Below, piece after piece: positions 1 through 7,018 of a stretch of DNA of 23,425 nt (positions are counted from its first letter, which is position 1; the number at the start of each line of letters is the position of its first letter). Made by a program: the position numbers and the translations under genes. The stretch is from Acidobacteriota bacterium (GTDB lineage: Bacteria; Acidobacteriota; Polarisedimenticolia; Gp22-AA2): NCBI GenBank assembly GCA_027297005.1, contig JAPUIN010000210.1:1-23425 (forward strand), given 5' to 3'. The notes beneath the pieces are model-generated. The model had not been told where the DNA came from and made no database searches. It worked only from the letters and a program-made list of their open reading frames with translations.

Positions 1-2
1 CG

Positions 3-764
3 TTCCGGCGGGAGTTCGCGCGCCTGATCCGGCCGTGCCACGAGCGGTTCAACCGGTTCCTCGCCTCGGTCGGTCACCCACCCTATCCGCTGGGGGAATT
101 CTTCGAGACCTCGCCCGATCTGAACCTGCTGCTCTATCCACAGCCGCTCGCCTTTCAACGCAGGAATCCCCTCGATCCCGGGCGCTTCAGGTATCTGGAG
201 GGGTGCGTGCGGGATGAAGGGGAGTTCGAGGTGCCGCGGTTCGAGGCGCACGATGACCAGCCACTGATCTACATGAGCTACGGCAGCCTGGGCGCGGCCG
301 ACGTCGATCTGTTTCGGCGGCAGATCGATCTGTTCTCGCGTCTCCCCTACCGGGTTCTCATCAGCGTCGGCGACTATGAGGATTCCTACACGGGGATTCC
401 GCCGAACGTGCGGATCGCGTCTTTCTACCCCCAGCCGGCCGTCCTTCCTCATTGCGACCTGGTGATTCACCACGGCGGCAACAACACCTTCACCGAGGCG
501 CTCTACTTCGGCAAGCCCTCGATCGTCATGCCATTCTGCTGGGATGGACTGGACAACGCGACGCGGATCCACGAGACCGGGTACGGCATCAGGCTGCCCC
601 GCTACACATGGAAGGATGCGGATCTGATCGCCGCGATCGAACGCCTTCTGGGGGACGGCGCGATGCGGGAGCGTCTCGCCCACCTGAGCGCGAGAATGCG
701 TTCGGCCGACGGTCGACGGCAGGCCGCCGCACACCTCGACTCGCTGCTCAAGAAACGCGCCTAG
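3..764 (+). CDS. GT1-family (UGT/MGT-like) glycosyltransferase, 5' end missing
   Basis: The frame is open from the window edge, so the N-terminal acceptor-binding half lies outside. The visible 253 residues cover the linker and the C-terminal nucleotide-sugar binding half. A 'YMSYGSLG' strand is the usual start of the second Rossmann domain, and 'HHGGNNTFTEALYFGKPSIV' followed by 'MPFCWDGLDNATRI' is the PSPG-like donor-binding box of GT family 1. Family knowledge says such enzymes move a sugar from a UDP- or dTDP-sugar to a lipid, natural product or other small acceptor in the cytoplasm. The acceptor cannot be told from this fragment. The TAG stop shares the tetranucleotide CTAG (761-764) with the stop of the convergent LemA gene. 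An internal ATG at 207 exists, but the upstream frame has matching coding character (for example an 'FFETSPDLNLLLYP' stretch), so the true start is outside the window. Confidence 0.85.
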   Translation, partial: FRREFARLIRPCHERFNRFLASVGHPPYPLGEFFETSPDLNLLLYPQPLAFQRRNPLDPGRFRYLEGCVRDEGEFEVPRFEAHDDQPLIYMSYGSLGAADVDLFRRQIDLFSRLPYRVLISVGDYEDSYTGIPPNVRIASFYPQPAVLPHCDLVIHHGGNNTFTEALYFGKPSIVMPFCWDGLDNATRIHETGYGIRLPRYTWKDADLIAAIERLLGDGAMRERLAHLSARMRSADGRRQAAAHLDSLLKKRA

Positions 765-1336
765 AACTCGACCTGGGGAACCTCCTGCGCCGCCTCCTCG
801 GCCTCGAAGTATTCGCGTTCGCCGAAATCGAATCTCGCGGCGAGCAGGCTTGCAGGGAAACGCTTGACATAGGTATTGTAGCCGCGGACCGCCTCGTTGT
901 ACCGGCGGCGCTCGGTGGAGATGCGGTTCTCAGAACCGGCCAGTTCGTCCTGCAGGCGAATGAAGTTCTCGTTCGATTTCAGATTCGGATAGTTCTCGGC
1001 AATGGCGAGGAGTCGTCCCAGGGACGAGGTGAGGCCGGCGTTTGCGGCCGCCGCTTCCCGCGGCGAGACGGCCCCGGCGAGGCGGGCGCGCGCATTGGCG
1101 ACGTTCTCGAAGATCGCCTTCTCCTGCGTCGCAAACCCCTTGACCGTCCTGACGAGGTTCGGGATCAGATCAGCGCGTCGCTGCAGGACGTTCTCCACCT
1201 GTGCCCAGGCACCGTCGATCGATTCGTTGGTCGCCACCATGCGGTTGTAGATCGAGATTGGCCACATGATCAGAATGATCAGCAGCACCACGACCACCCC
1301 ACCGACGACGAGGCAGCCGGTCAGTCCTTTCTTCAT
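761..1336 (-). CDS. lemA: LemA family protein
   Basis: The 191-residue protein has one N-terminal membrane helix (about residues 8-28) and then the long helical LemA domain, with the family signatures 'RRADLIPNLVRTVKGFA' and 'AENYPNLKSNENF'. LemA proteins are membrane-anchored, with the helical bundle usually outside the cytoplasm. Their biochemical role is poorly known, and they are very often encoded beside TPM-domain proteins. That is the case here: a TPM gene lies two genes upstream in the same direction. The start overlaps the stop of the nucleotidyltransferase gene by ATGA (1333-1336), which points to translational coupling. Length is normal for the family. Confidence 0.93.
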   Translation of the reverse strand: MKKGLTGCLVVGGVVVVLLIILIMWPISIYNRMVATNESIDGAWAQVENVLQRRADLIPNLVRTVKGFATQEKAIFENVANARARLAGAVSPREAAAANAGLTSSLGRLLAIAENYPNLKSNENFIRLQDELAGSENRISTERRRYNEAVRGYNTYVKRFPASLLAARFDFGEREYFEAEEAAQEVPQVEF

Positions 1337-2079
1337 CGGTTCGCGCCTCCCCCCTGTGTCTGGAATCGGTCCACGGCGTGGACCGCCCTGCCCAGCGCCT
1401 GATAGTAGCGCGAGAAGACGACCCGGGGATCCCCTTCGATCTTGCCGCCGCGTTTCAGGGCAGCGATCGCATCGAACGGGGCCCTCTCGATCCCGGCCCT
1501 GTCGCAGAACGCAACGACGACCTCATCGTTATGGATCGGTGCCGTTCCCTCCATGAGATGCAGGCATCCGCGAAACAGCGCGACGAACGTCGAGTAGGAG
1601 CCGGCCAGCAGCAACCGCATCCCCTCGCGGTTGTCGTGCGCCTCGATGTATCCTTCCCGCAACCGCATCATCTTCTCCCTCAGCTCGCGCTCGCACTGCA
1701 GCCTCAGGTGATCGAGGTGTACAACCAGGTCGGCAAACGGGTCGCTGCCATGGAGAACCTGGCGCGCCTCCTTGATGTCGAGGAACTCGACCGGGAAGAC
1801 GTCGGCGGAATCGCGCAGCGTCTCGACCGAGAAGATCCGGGGCGGCCGTTGCTTTTTCCGGCGCCACGTCGCGAAAACCGGGCGCAGCCGCACAAGCGTC
1901 TCCGGCTCCAGGTCGGCGAGGACGATCAGAAGGTTGAAGTCGCTCGTCGCCTTCTGGTAATCACCGCGCGCCGCCGAACCGTACAGGACGACACTCACAA
2001 GACGCTCCCCCTGCGCCTTCACGAGCCCCTCCACCATCGTTTTCAGAACCGGGTTGTCCACCGATCGAGCCTCACTCAT
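1333..2079 (-). CDS. Nucleotidyltransferase-fold protein with altered DxD motif
   Basis: With the start at 2079 the product is 248 aa. The N-terminal part has the MNT/pol-beta type nucleotidyltransferase signature: 'VVLYGSAARGDYQKATSDFN' (residues 30-49). The GS motif (34-35) and the first aspartate (D47) are present, but the second aspartate of the expected DxD is asparagine (N49). The rest (about residues 100-248) is a helical region without a motif I recognise. I chose the ATG at 2079 because GAGG lies 7 nt upstream and a GGAGGAG lies slightly further up. The frame stays open further upstream only because it runs through the glycine-codon repeats of the TPM gene. It lies 34 bp after the TPM gene and overlaps lemA by 4 bp, so it is probably co-transcribed with both. 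Function unknown: it may be an inactive or altered nucleotidyltransferase, or a binding module. Confidence 0.82.
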   Translation of the reverse strand: MSEARSVDNPVLKTMVEGLVKAQGERLVSVVLYGSAARGDYQKATSDFNLLIVLADLEPETLVRLRPVFATWRRKKQRPPRIFSVETLRDSADVFPVEFLDIKEARQVLHGSDPFADLVVHLDHLRLQCERELREKMMRLREGYIEAHDNREGMRLLLAGSYSTFVALFRGCLHLMEGTAPIHNDEVVVAFCDRAGIERAPFDAIAALKRGGKIEGDPRVVFSRYYQALGRAVHAVDRFQTQGGGANR

Positions 2080-2113
2080 TCGAACACCTCGTTCTCCTCC
2101 TCCCGGCGCCTGC

Positions 2114-2947
2114 TCAGAACCCGCGTCCGGCACCGCCACCGCCGAAGCCGCCACCCCCGAAACCGCCGAAACCACCGCCTCCGAAACCGCCCGAGCCGTA
2201 CCCGCTCCCGAAACCGCCGAAGTAGAAGCCGGCTCGGGAACGGCGGAAGCGGTTGCGCCGCGCTGAACGGAAGAGTCCAAAGAACCCCATGTAGCCAAAA
2301 AACATCAGCATCATGATCATCCTGCGGCCGAACCCCGCACCGCTGCGCCCGCGGGACCGCGACACTGCCCGCGCCGCGCCCGTAATCGTCACACCGTATT
2401 CGCGCGCTGCCTCGCCGGCAACCGCGGCCCCCGCCGCGGCGAGACCGGTCGAGAAATCGTTCCGCTTCAGGTGCGGCATGACGAACTGATCGAGGATGCC
2501 ACCCACCTTGCCGTCCGGAAGAAATCCCTCGACGCCGTAGCCGGTGGCGATGAAGATCCTCCGCTCCTCGAGCGCAAAGGCGACCACCACGCCCCGGTCC
2601 TCCCCCTCGCGCCCGACACCCCACTGTGTGCCGACCCGGACCGAGAAATCGTCGATCGGCTCCCCCTCGAGCCGCGGGACCGTCACCGTCACCAGGGCGA
2701 CGCCGGTTTTCTCGAGCAGCTCACGGCTGAGCGCTTCGAGCAGCTGCACGTGCCCCTGATTGATGACGCCGGCCTGATCGTAGACGGCGCGCCCAGGCGC
2801 GGCCGGGATCTCCACCTGCCCGGCGGCAGGAGAAACGGCGAGCCAGAAGATTGAAAGCGCGACGAATCCCGCCGCCGCGAGGCGGCCGGCGTTCGGCCCG
2901 TTGCGCCGACCGCGACCCGCAATCGTGTGGCGCACACCGCCGCTCAA
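2114..2947 (-). CDS. TPM-domain (YgcG/TLP18.3-type) secreted or membrane protein
   Basis: The 277-aa product has a basic N-terminus, a hydrophobic signal segment (about 22-40) ending in a likely AxA-type cleavage region ('SPAAGQ'), and a TPM domain (about 50-180). Family features include 'VYDQAGVINQGHVQLLEAL' and 'RGVVVAFALEERRIFIATGY'. A second hydrophobic stretch (about 209-226, rich in Met and Phe) follows, then a Gly/Phe-rich tail. TPM proteins are extracytoplasmic and linked to envelope or membrane-protein maintenance. They commonly sit next to LemA, as here. The start overlaps the preceding lipoprotein stop by ATGA (2944-2947), which supports both the start choice and an operon. The glycine-rich tail ends in 'GGGGAGRGF', as in many members. 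Confidence 0.9.
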   Translation of the reverse strand: MSGGVRHTIAGRGRRNGPNAGRLAAAGFVALSIFWLAVSPAAGQVEIPAAPGRAVYDQAGVINQGHVQLLEALSRELLEKTGVALVTVTVPRLEGEPIDDFSVRVGTQWGVGREGEDRGVVVAFALEERRIFIATGYGVEGFLPDGKVGGILDQFVMPHLKRNDFSTGLAAAGAAVAGEAAREYGVTITGAARAVSRSRGRSGAGFGRRMIMMLMFFGYMGFFGLFRSARRNRFRRSRAGFYFGGFGSGYGSGGFGGGGFGGFGGGGFGGGGAGRGF

Positions 2948-3606
2948 AAGATCGACTCTCCCTCCTCCGCCCCCTTAGGAGGGGGTGGAGGAACATAGCC
3001 GGTCGGCGCGCCGGCCGCCGTGATCTCCTTTTTCTTCACGGTCAAATAATAGACCGGGCGTTCCTTCCCGGAGGTCGGCACCCGCTCCGTCAGGAAGACG
3101 TACTGGGTGGCGTCCGACCAGATCGTGTCGTACTGATCGTGCCGGTGATCCCCGTAGGCGTTGATCCCGGCCTTGCGGTGGGTCACGTCGGGCGCTCCGA
3201 ACCGGCGCGAGAAACGCGCTATGTACTGGTCGGAGGAGACTCCACTGGGACCGAAATGCACATCGATCCGCGTGAGACGCGACGTGCCCGCATTCTCCTC
3301 GAAGGTCAGCTCGGCCGAGTGCCCGTCGCCACTGTCGTAGATCCAGATCCGGCGACTCCGTCCGGAAGGGGACAGGCTCGGTCTGATCGGACGCACCTCC
3401 GCCACCCGCTCACGGGTCATGCCGAGCGACAGCCCGTCGAAAAGGGGGGATGGAAACCGTTTGGCGGCCGGAGGAGCCTCCACCTCGGTCTTCCCTCCGC
3501 CGCATCCCTGAAAGAGGGCAGCCAGGAGGATGCCCGCGAACACCGTTCTCCGGCGTCCCGAACACGGCCCTACCCAAGATCCGGACAGCCTCCTAGTCCC
3601 ACTCAT
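2944..3606 (-). CDS. Hypothetical lipoprotein, first gene of the TPM/LemA operon
   Basis: The 220-residue product has an arginine-rich N-region, a hydrophobic segment and a lipobox-like 'AALFQGC' with Cys35, so it is probably a lipid-anchored envelope protein. The mature part is about 185 aa and I do not recognise its family. It includes 'SPLFDGLSLGMTRERVAEV', which resembles the start of small periplasmic SmpA/BamE-like or 'LGMT' folds (inference), and it ends in a proline-rich segment. Codons 4 to about 18 come from the palindromic repeat at 3552-3596. A GTG at 3543 (with GGAG 4 nt upstream) would avoid the repeat but would leave no basic residues before the hydrophobic core, so I keep the ATG at 3606. 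A TACCAT hexamer 7 nt before this ATG fits the leaderless pattern seen elsewhere, though weakly. The stop overlaps the TPM start. Confidence 0.68.
   Translation of the reverse strand: MSGTRRLSGSWVGPCSGRRRTVFAGILLAALFQGCGGGKTEVEAPPAAKRFPSPLFDGLSLGMTRERVAEVRPIRPSLSPSGRSRRIWIYDSGDGHSAELTFEENAGTSRLTRIDVHFGPSGVSSDQYIARFSRRFGAPDVTHRKAGINAYGDHRHDQYDTIWSDATQYVFLTERVPTSGKERPVYYLTVKKKEITAAGAPTGYVPPPPPKGAEEGESIF
3552..3596. repeat. Half-copy of the CTAG-bounded palindromic repeat
   Basis: This 45-nt stretch aligns without gaps to the right half of the 80-bp palindrome (16246-16290), with 38 of 45 identical positions by hand alignment. It starts with 'ggcgtcccgaac' and ends in 'ctcctag' in both places. 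Here it lies inside the first codons of the minus-strand lipoprotein gene. Confidence 0.8.
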
Positions 3607-3663
3607 CTCCGGGATGGTATCACCACACCCGGCCGGCGGGGACGGGGCAGGGATATCCCGGAG

Positions 3664-3692
3664 GAGCTGTCCGGGTCTTGGGTGGGGCCGCC
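3664..3692. repeat. Inverted second half-copy of the same repeat
   Basis: Positions 3667-3690 match the reverse complement of 3565-3588 at 22 of 24 positions ('ctgtccgggtcttgggt' against 'ctgtccggatcttgggt'). The two arms face each other across 78 bp. The order of arms is the reverse of that in the intact copy at 16211-16290, so this is two broken copies or a rearranged one. Confidence 0.72.
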
Positions 3693-3739
3693 TTTGAGAG
3701 ATCCGGGAGGAAAGAGTGGCCTCCCCGGGGCGAGGAGAC

Positions 3740-3745
3740 TAAATT
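3740..3745 (+). promoter_or_regulatory. Candidate -10 (TAAATT) of the PilZ gene
   Basis: TAAATT ends 8 nt before the ATG at 3754, the same spacing as at murA. Transcription would begin at or next to the start codon. There is no convincing -35. Confidence 0.4.
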
Positions 3746-3753
3746 TGGATCCA

Positions 3754-4392
3754 ATGGGCGAACCCGCGACAGTCAATCGGCGGAAGAAACCCCGCTTCAC
3801 GAGACAGCTCCGGGTCCGATTCGGGACCGAATCGCAGATGCGCGGGGGAACGATCCTCGACATCTCTGAAGGAGGGATCCGTATCCAGGCCACCGAACCG
3901 TTCCCGGTCAACTCGCTCCTCCAGGTCTTCGTTCAGTTCCCGCGCAATGCCCTGCGACTGCAGGCGCGCGTCGCATGGGTCGGTAGCGGGAGGCCGGTGA
4001 TGGGACTCGCCCTCGCCAACGCCGAGCCGAACCTGACCCGTCAGTATCAATCCTGGCTGGCCGAGGTCAAGCAGGCGGCCCAGGAGACCGAGGAAGACCC
4101 TGTCGTGGACCAGCCCGCCCCCGTCGCGAAGGAGACGGCACCCCCCGCTGCCGAACCACCGGCCGCACCAAAAAAATCGCCGAACAAGCAGCAGGGGTCG
4201 GTGCGACGGCGCGTCGAGACAATGCAGGGACAGACCTACGACATCCTGCTCGAGCGGATCGCCGGTGAGTGGTACCTCACGATCCATCAACTGCCGCGCC
4301 AGCCAGGAGTCGAGATTCCCAATCTCGACGAACGGTTCTCCGATTACGAGTCGGCCGATCGCGCCATGCGCGACTTCCTCAAGTCACACTGA
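3754..4392 (+). CDS. PilZ-domain protein with an extra C-terminal domain
   Basis: The 212-aa product begins with a PilZ domain (about 8-105). The c-di-GMP binding motifs are intact: RxxxR at R10-R14 ('RKKPR') and DxSxxG at D36-G41 ('DISEGG'). It should therefore bind c-di-GMP and act in the cytoplasm on motility, surface or envelope functions. A Pro/Ala-rich linker (about 112-150) leads to a compact C-terminal region (about 151-212) with 'YDILLERIAGEWYLTIHQL' and 'DERFSDYESADRAMRDFL' that I cannot assign. Start choice: the GAGGAG at 3732-3737 lies 16 nt before this ATG and 7 nt before a TTG at 3745. A -10-like hexamer 8 nt before the ATG instead suggests a leaderless message, so I use the ATG. 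It is divergent from the lipoprotein operon across the repeat region. Confidence 0.85.
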   Translation: MGEPATVNRRKKPRFTRQLRVRFGTESQMRGGTILDISEGGIRIQATEPFPVNSLLQVFVQFPRNALRLQARVAWVGSGRPVMGLALANAEPNLTRQYQSWLAEVKQAAQETEEDPVVDQPAPVAKETAPPAAEPPAAPKKSPNKQQGSVRRRVETMQGQTYDILLERIAGEWYLTIHQLPRQPGVEIPNLDERFSDYESADRAMRDFLKSH

Positions 4393-4557
4393 GATCCAGG
4401 CCGGCAACCGCGTTTCGACCGTGGTGGCATCGGTCACGCCTCTCCCATGCTCGCGCGGCATTTTCTCAGCACGACGATCGATCCGGGGTGGTCAGATATC
4501 GTCAATCAACGCAGAATGAGGTTGTGCCGTTGGACAATCGCCGCGTCGAGGTGTCCC

Positions 4558-4731
4558 ATGACGGTGGTCTATCGCATCCGCATCGAAGAAGAAACTCACA
4601 GGATCCGGCTCGAAGTCCCCGAGGGACAGAGCGAGGGTGCTCGTGAGGCGCTGCGCAAATTCGCGATCTCCACGGCGTTCCTCGAGCACTTCGGCTACCT
4701 GCCCCGCGGCGTCATCAACTCCGTAGCCTGA
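4558..4731 (+). CDS. Small hypothetical protein, 57 aa
   Basis: The frame starts at ATG 4558, preceded by GAGG with 6 nt spacing, and encodes an acidic-then-helical small protein. The first part looks like a beta hairpin ('VVYRIRIEEETHRIRLEVPE') and the second a helix containing 'AREALRKFAISTAFLEHFGY'. It has no signal peptide or metal motif. The beta-strand-then-helix layout loosely resembles the C-terminal region of the PilZ protein just upstream, but I see no alignable identity. It lies 165 bp after the PilZ gene and may be co-expressed. The frame is also open upstream to 4447, but that part has no Shine-Dalgarno support. Function unknown. Confidence 0.5.
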   Translation: MTVVYRIRIEEETHRIRLEVPEGQSEGAREALRKFAISTAFLEHFGYLPRGVINSVA

Positions 4732-4846
4732 TCGCCGGCATCTCCGACCGGACCGAGTCGACCCGACGCCGATCCCGGAGGCGACGCTCATTCGTTGATT
4801 GAGTATCCGCTGTTGTGGGTCGACTTGACTCAGGACGGCAGTGCGG

Positions 4847-4935
4847 TGGCGGAGGGAGTGGGATTCGAACCCACGGAGGCGCGAAGCCTCAGCGGTTTTC
4901 AAGACCGCCGCCTTCGACCACTCGGCCATCCCTCC
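4847..4935 (-). tRNA. tRNA-Ser (anticodon UGA)
   Basis: Read on the minus strand, an acceptor stem GGAGGGA (4935-4929) pairs perfectly with TCCCTCC (4857-4851). The D-arm contains 'GGCCGAGTGGTCGAAGGC', the anticodon loop reads CTTGAAA (anticodon TGA), and the long variable arm (GAGGC-TTCGC-GCCTC) is typical of class II tRNA-Ser. The T-arm has GTTCGAATC. The discriminator is G and a CCA end is encoded (4849-4847). It decodes UCA (and, with wobble, other UCN codons). The gene stands alone, divergent from the antiporter gene. Confidence 0.97.
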
Positions 4936-4942
4936 ATTGCTC

Positions 4943-4948
4943 ATTATA
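4943..4948 (-). promoter_or_regulatory. -10 element (TATAAT) of tRNA-Ser
   Basis: On the minus strand a perfect TATAAT is followed by 7 nt (gagcaat) and then the first base of the mature tRNA. Normal sigma-70 geometry would put the transcription start at, or within 1-2 nt of, tRNA position 1. The -35 region is not clear. Confidence 0.65.
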
Positions 4949-4978
4949 TGATGTGCTGCTTAAGGGGGTGACCCACCT

Positions 4979-7018
4979 GTGAACGAGCCAGTCGATCTCA
5001 TCGGGTTGCTCGTCTTCCTGCTGATCGTCGCCTGCGTCGTTCTCTTCATCCTCACGCGGCTGCGTCTCCCTCCGGTCATCGGATACCTCGTCTCCGGCGT
5101 CCTGCTCGGCCCGCACGTCCTCGGCTCGCTCGATCGCAGCGACACGATCGCCACGCTGGCGGAGATCGGCGTGCTCCTCCTGATGTTCACCCTCGGACTG
5201 GAGTTCGATACCCGCTACTTCCTGCGCATCCGACGGGTGGCCCTGGGAGCAGGTCTGACCCAGATCCTGCTGACCCTGCTGGTCGCCCTCCTTGCCGGAC
5301 TGGCGCTCGGCTGGACGGTCCGCAGCTCGCTGTTCATGGGCTGCGTCATCGCGTTGAGCAGCACCGCCGTCACCCTCAAGACTCTCATGCAGCAGGGCAG
5401 GCTGGATACCGTGCCGGGACGCGTCACGGTCGCCATTCTGATCCTGCAGGACCTGGCGATCGTGCCGATGATGATCCTGCTCCCGATCGGCGGCAGCACC
5501 CCCTTGGAGATCGGCACCGAAGTCCTGTCGGCGGTGGCGCGCGCCGTGATCCTTCTTGTGCTGACCTTTGTGCTCAGCCGATACCTGATGCCGCGCTTCA
5601 TGAATTTAATGGCATCGAGCCGCAGCCAGGAACTGCTGTTGCTGGTCACGCTGTCGGTCTGTCTCGGGATGGCATGGTTCAGCCACCTGCTGGGCGTCTC
5701 TTACGCCCTCGGCGCCTTCCTGGCCGGTTTGATCCTTGGCGGTTCGGAGTATGCCCACCAGACGACAGCGCAGGTGATCCCTTTCCGCGACGTCTTCATG
5801 GGGCTGTTCTTCGTCGCCATGGGCATGCTGCTCGACCCGCGCTACGTCGTCGAGCACTGGCCTGCGGTGCTTCTGTTCGTCGGGATCATCCTGATCGGCA
5901 AGACCATCATCGCGGCCGCGGCCATCACCGGTTTCGGGTTTGCTCCGCGCATCTCGCTGCAGGTCGGGTTGAATCTGGCGCAGGTCGGCGAGTTCTCCTT
6001 CCTCCTCGCCCTGATGGGCCTGCGCGAAAATTTGATCAACGAGGCCGATTACAAGCTGGCGATCGCCGCATCGGTGCTGTCGATGATCGTCGCGCCCATC
6101 CTGATCCAATTCTCACCCCGACTCGCCTCACTCGGCGCGGAGGTGATCTCCGGCCTCCTGCCGGCGCTCGAGCGGATGTCGGGACCGGCGTCCTCTCGCG
6201 ACCTCGGTGCCGGCCCGGAGGAGCCGGTCCTGTCGAAGCACGTCGTCATCATCGGGTACGGGACGGTCGGCCGCGCCCTCGGCGAGGTGCTGCGCGCCAA
6301 TCAGGTTCCGTTCTGCGCCCTCGAGCTCGACCCGTCGACCGTCCGCGAGTATCGCCATCGCGGCCACCCGGTCATTTACGGAGACGCCGGCAGCGAGGAG
6401 CTCCTGAAGATCGTGAACCTCCAACGCGCGCGGTTCCTTGCGCTGACCCTCCCCGACGCGGTGATGGAGCGCTCGGTGATCAAGCGGGCGCGCGCGATGA
6501 ACCCGAACCTCTTCATCATCGCCCGGGGACGCAGGGAGAGCCGCGACGAAGCGTTCTACCTCGACGGCGCCGATGAGGTGATCCACGAGACGTTCGAGAC
6601 CGGGATCGAGTTCATCGCGCGCATCCTGAGGCGCCTGAACGTTCCGAAACAACAGGTTGAGCGGCAGGTGGCGCGGGCGCGCGGCCACCGTTACGAAATA
6701 TTCCGTCGCACCGACTTCACCCCGATGCCGCTCGGCGACGTCCGACGCACGCTCGACACGCTGCGGGCGGAGTTCCTGGAGATCCCGGCGGAATCACCGC
6801 TCGTGGGGCGCAGCCTGCGCGATGCGGGAATCCGAGAACTTACCGGGGCGCTCGTCGTGGCGGTGATTCGAGACGGTAAGACGATTCATTCGCCCGAGGC
6901 TTCATTCGTCCTCGCGGGGGGAGACACGATCCTCGTCACCGGGGCGGTGGAGCAGGTCGCTCAGGTGGAGGGGATCATCACCGACGGCGCGCCGCCGGTC
7001 CAGGCGCCTAGGGGATGA
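4979..7018 (+). CDS. KefB/YbaL-type CPA2 cation:proton antiporter with RCK domain
   Basis: The 679-aa product has an N-terminal CPA2 exchanger domain of about a dozen membrane helices (residues about 5-380), including 'PPVIGYLVSGVLLGP', 'LLLMFTLGLEF' and 'NLAQVGEFSFLLALMG', which are standard for the family. A TrkA-N Rossmann domain follows from about residue 413 ('HVVIIGYGTVGRALGEVL'), then a TrkA-C ligand domain (about 585-670). It is an inner-membrane K+/Na+:H+ antiporter or efflux protein gated by nucleotide or another ligand. The precise ion cannot be told from sequence alone. The start is GTG at 4979, with AAGGGGG about 10 nt upstream. Its 3' end overlaps the convergent gene by 11 bp (7008-7018). 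Confidence 0.93.
   Translation: MNEPVDLIGLLVFLLIVACVVLFILTRLRLPPVIGYLVSGVLLGPHVLGSLDRSDTIATLAEIGVLLLMFTLGLEFDTRYFLRIRRVALGAGLTQILLTLLVALLAGLALGWTVRSSLFMGCVIALSSTAVTLKTLMQQGRLDTVPGRVTVAILILQDLAIVPMMILLPIGGSTPLEIGTEVLSAVARAVILLVLTFVLSRYLMPRFMNLMASSRSQELLLLVTLSVCLGMAWFSHLLGVSYALGAFLAGLILGGSEYAHQTTAQVIPFRDVFMGLFFVAMGMLLDPRYVVEHWPAVLLFVGIILIGKTIIAAAAITGFGFAPRISLQVGLNLAQVGEFSFLLALMGLRENLINEADYKLAIAASVLSMIVAPILIQFSPRLASLGAEVISGLLPALERMSGPASSRDLGAGPEEPVLSKHVVIIGYGTVGRALGEVLRANQVPFCALELDPSTVREYRHRGHPVIYGDAGSEELLKIVNLQRARFLALTLPDAVMERSVIKRARAMNPNLFIIARGRRESRDEAFYLDGADEVIHETFETGIEFIARILRRLNVPKQQVERQVARARGHRYEIFRRTDFTPMPLGDVRRTLDTLRAEFLEIPAESPLVGRSLRDAGIRELTGALVVAVIRDGKTIHSPEASFVLAGGDTILVTGAVEQVAQVEGIITDGAPPVQAPRG

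Noticed and set aside
2076..2298. Long open frames on both strands through the glycine-rich tail of the TPM gene, including a 73-residue N-terminal extension of the nucleotidyltransferase
   Set aside because: The Ala/Val/Ser-rich translations are by-products of GGN codon repeats. The MSEARS start at 2079 has a good Shine-Dalgarno sequence and the domain begins only after it.
2851..3753. Upstream extension of the PilZ reading frame
   Set aside because: It runs antisense to the lipoprotein gene, is Arg/Pro-rich, and has no domain. The PilZ domain starts right after the ATG at 3754.
4393..4557. Gap between the PilZ gene and the 57-aa gene examined for a promoter or RNA gene
   Set aside because: No -10/-35 pair, tRNA or strong hairpin was found. 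The open frame from 4447 lacks a ribosome binding site.
4755..4826. Inverted repeat gagtcgaccc / gggtcgactt downstream of tRNA-Ser
   Set aside because: The arms are 9/10 matched but 52 bp apart with no T-run, so it is not a convincing terminator; it may be chance.
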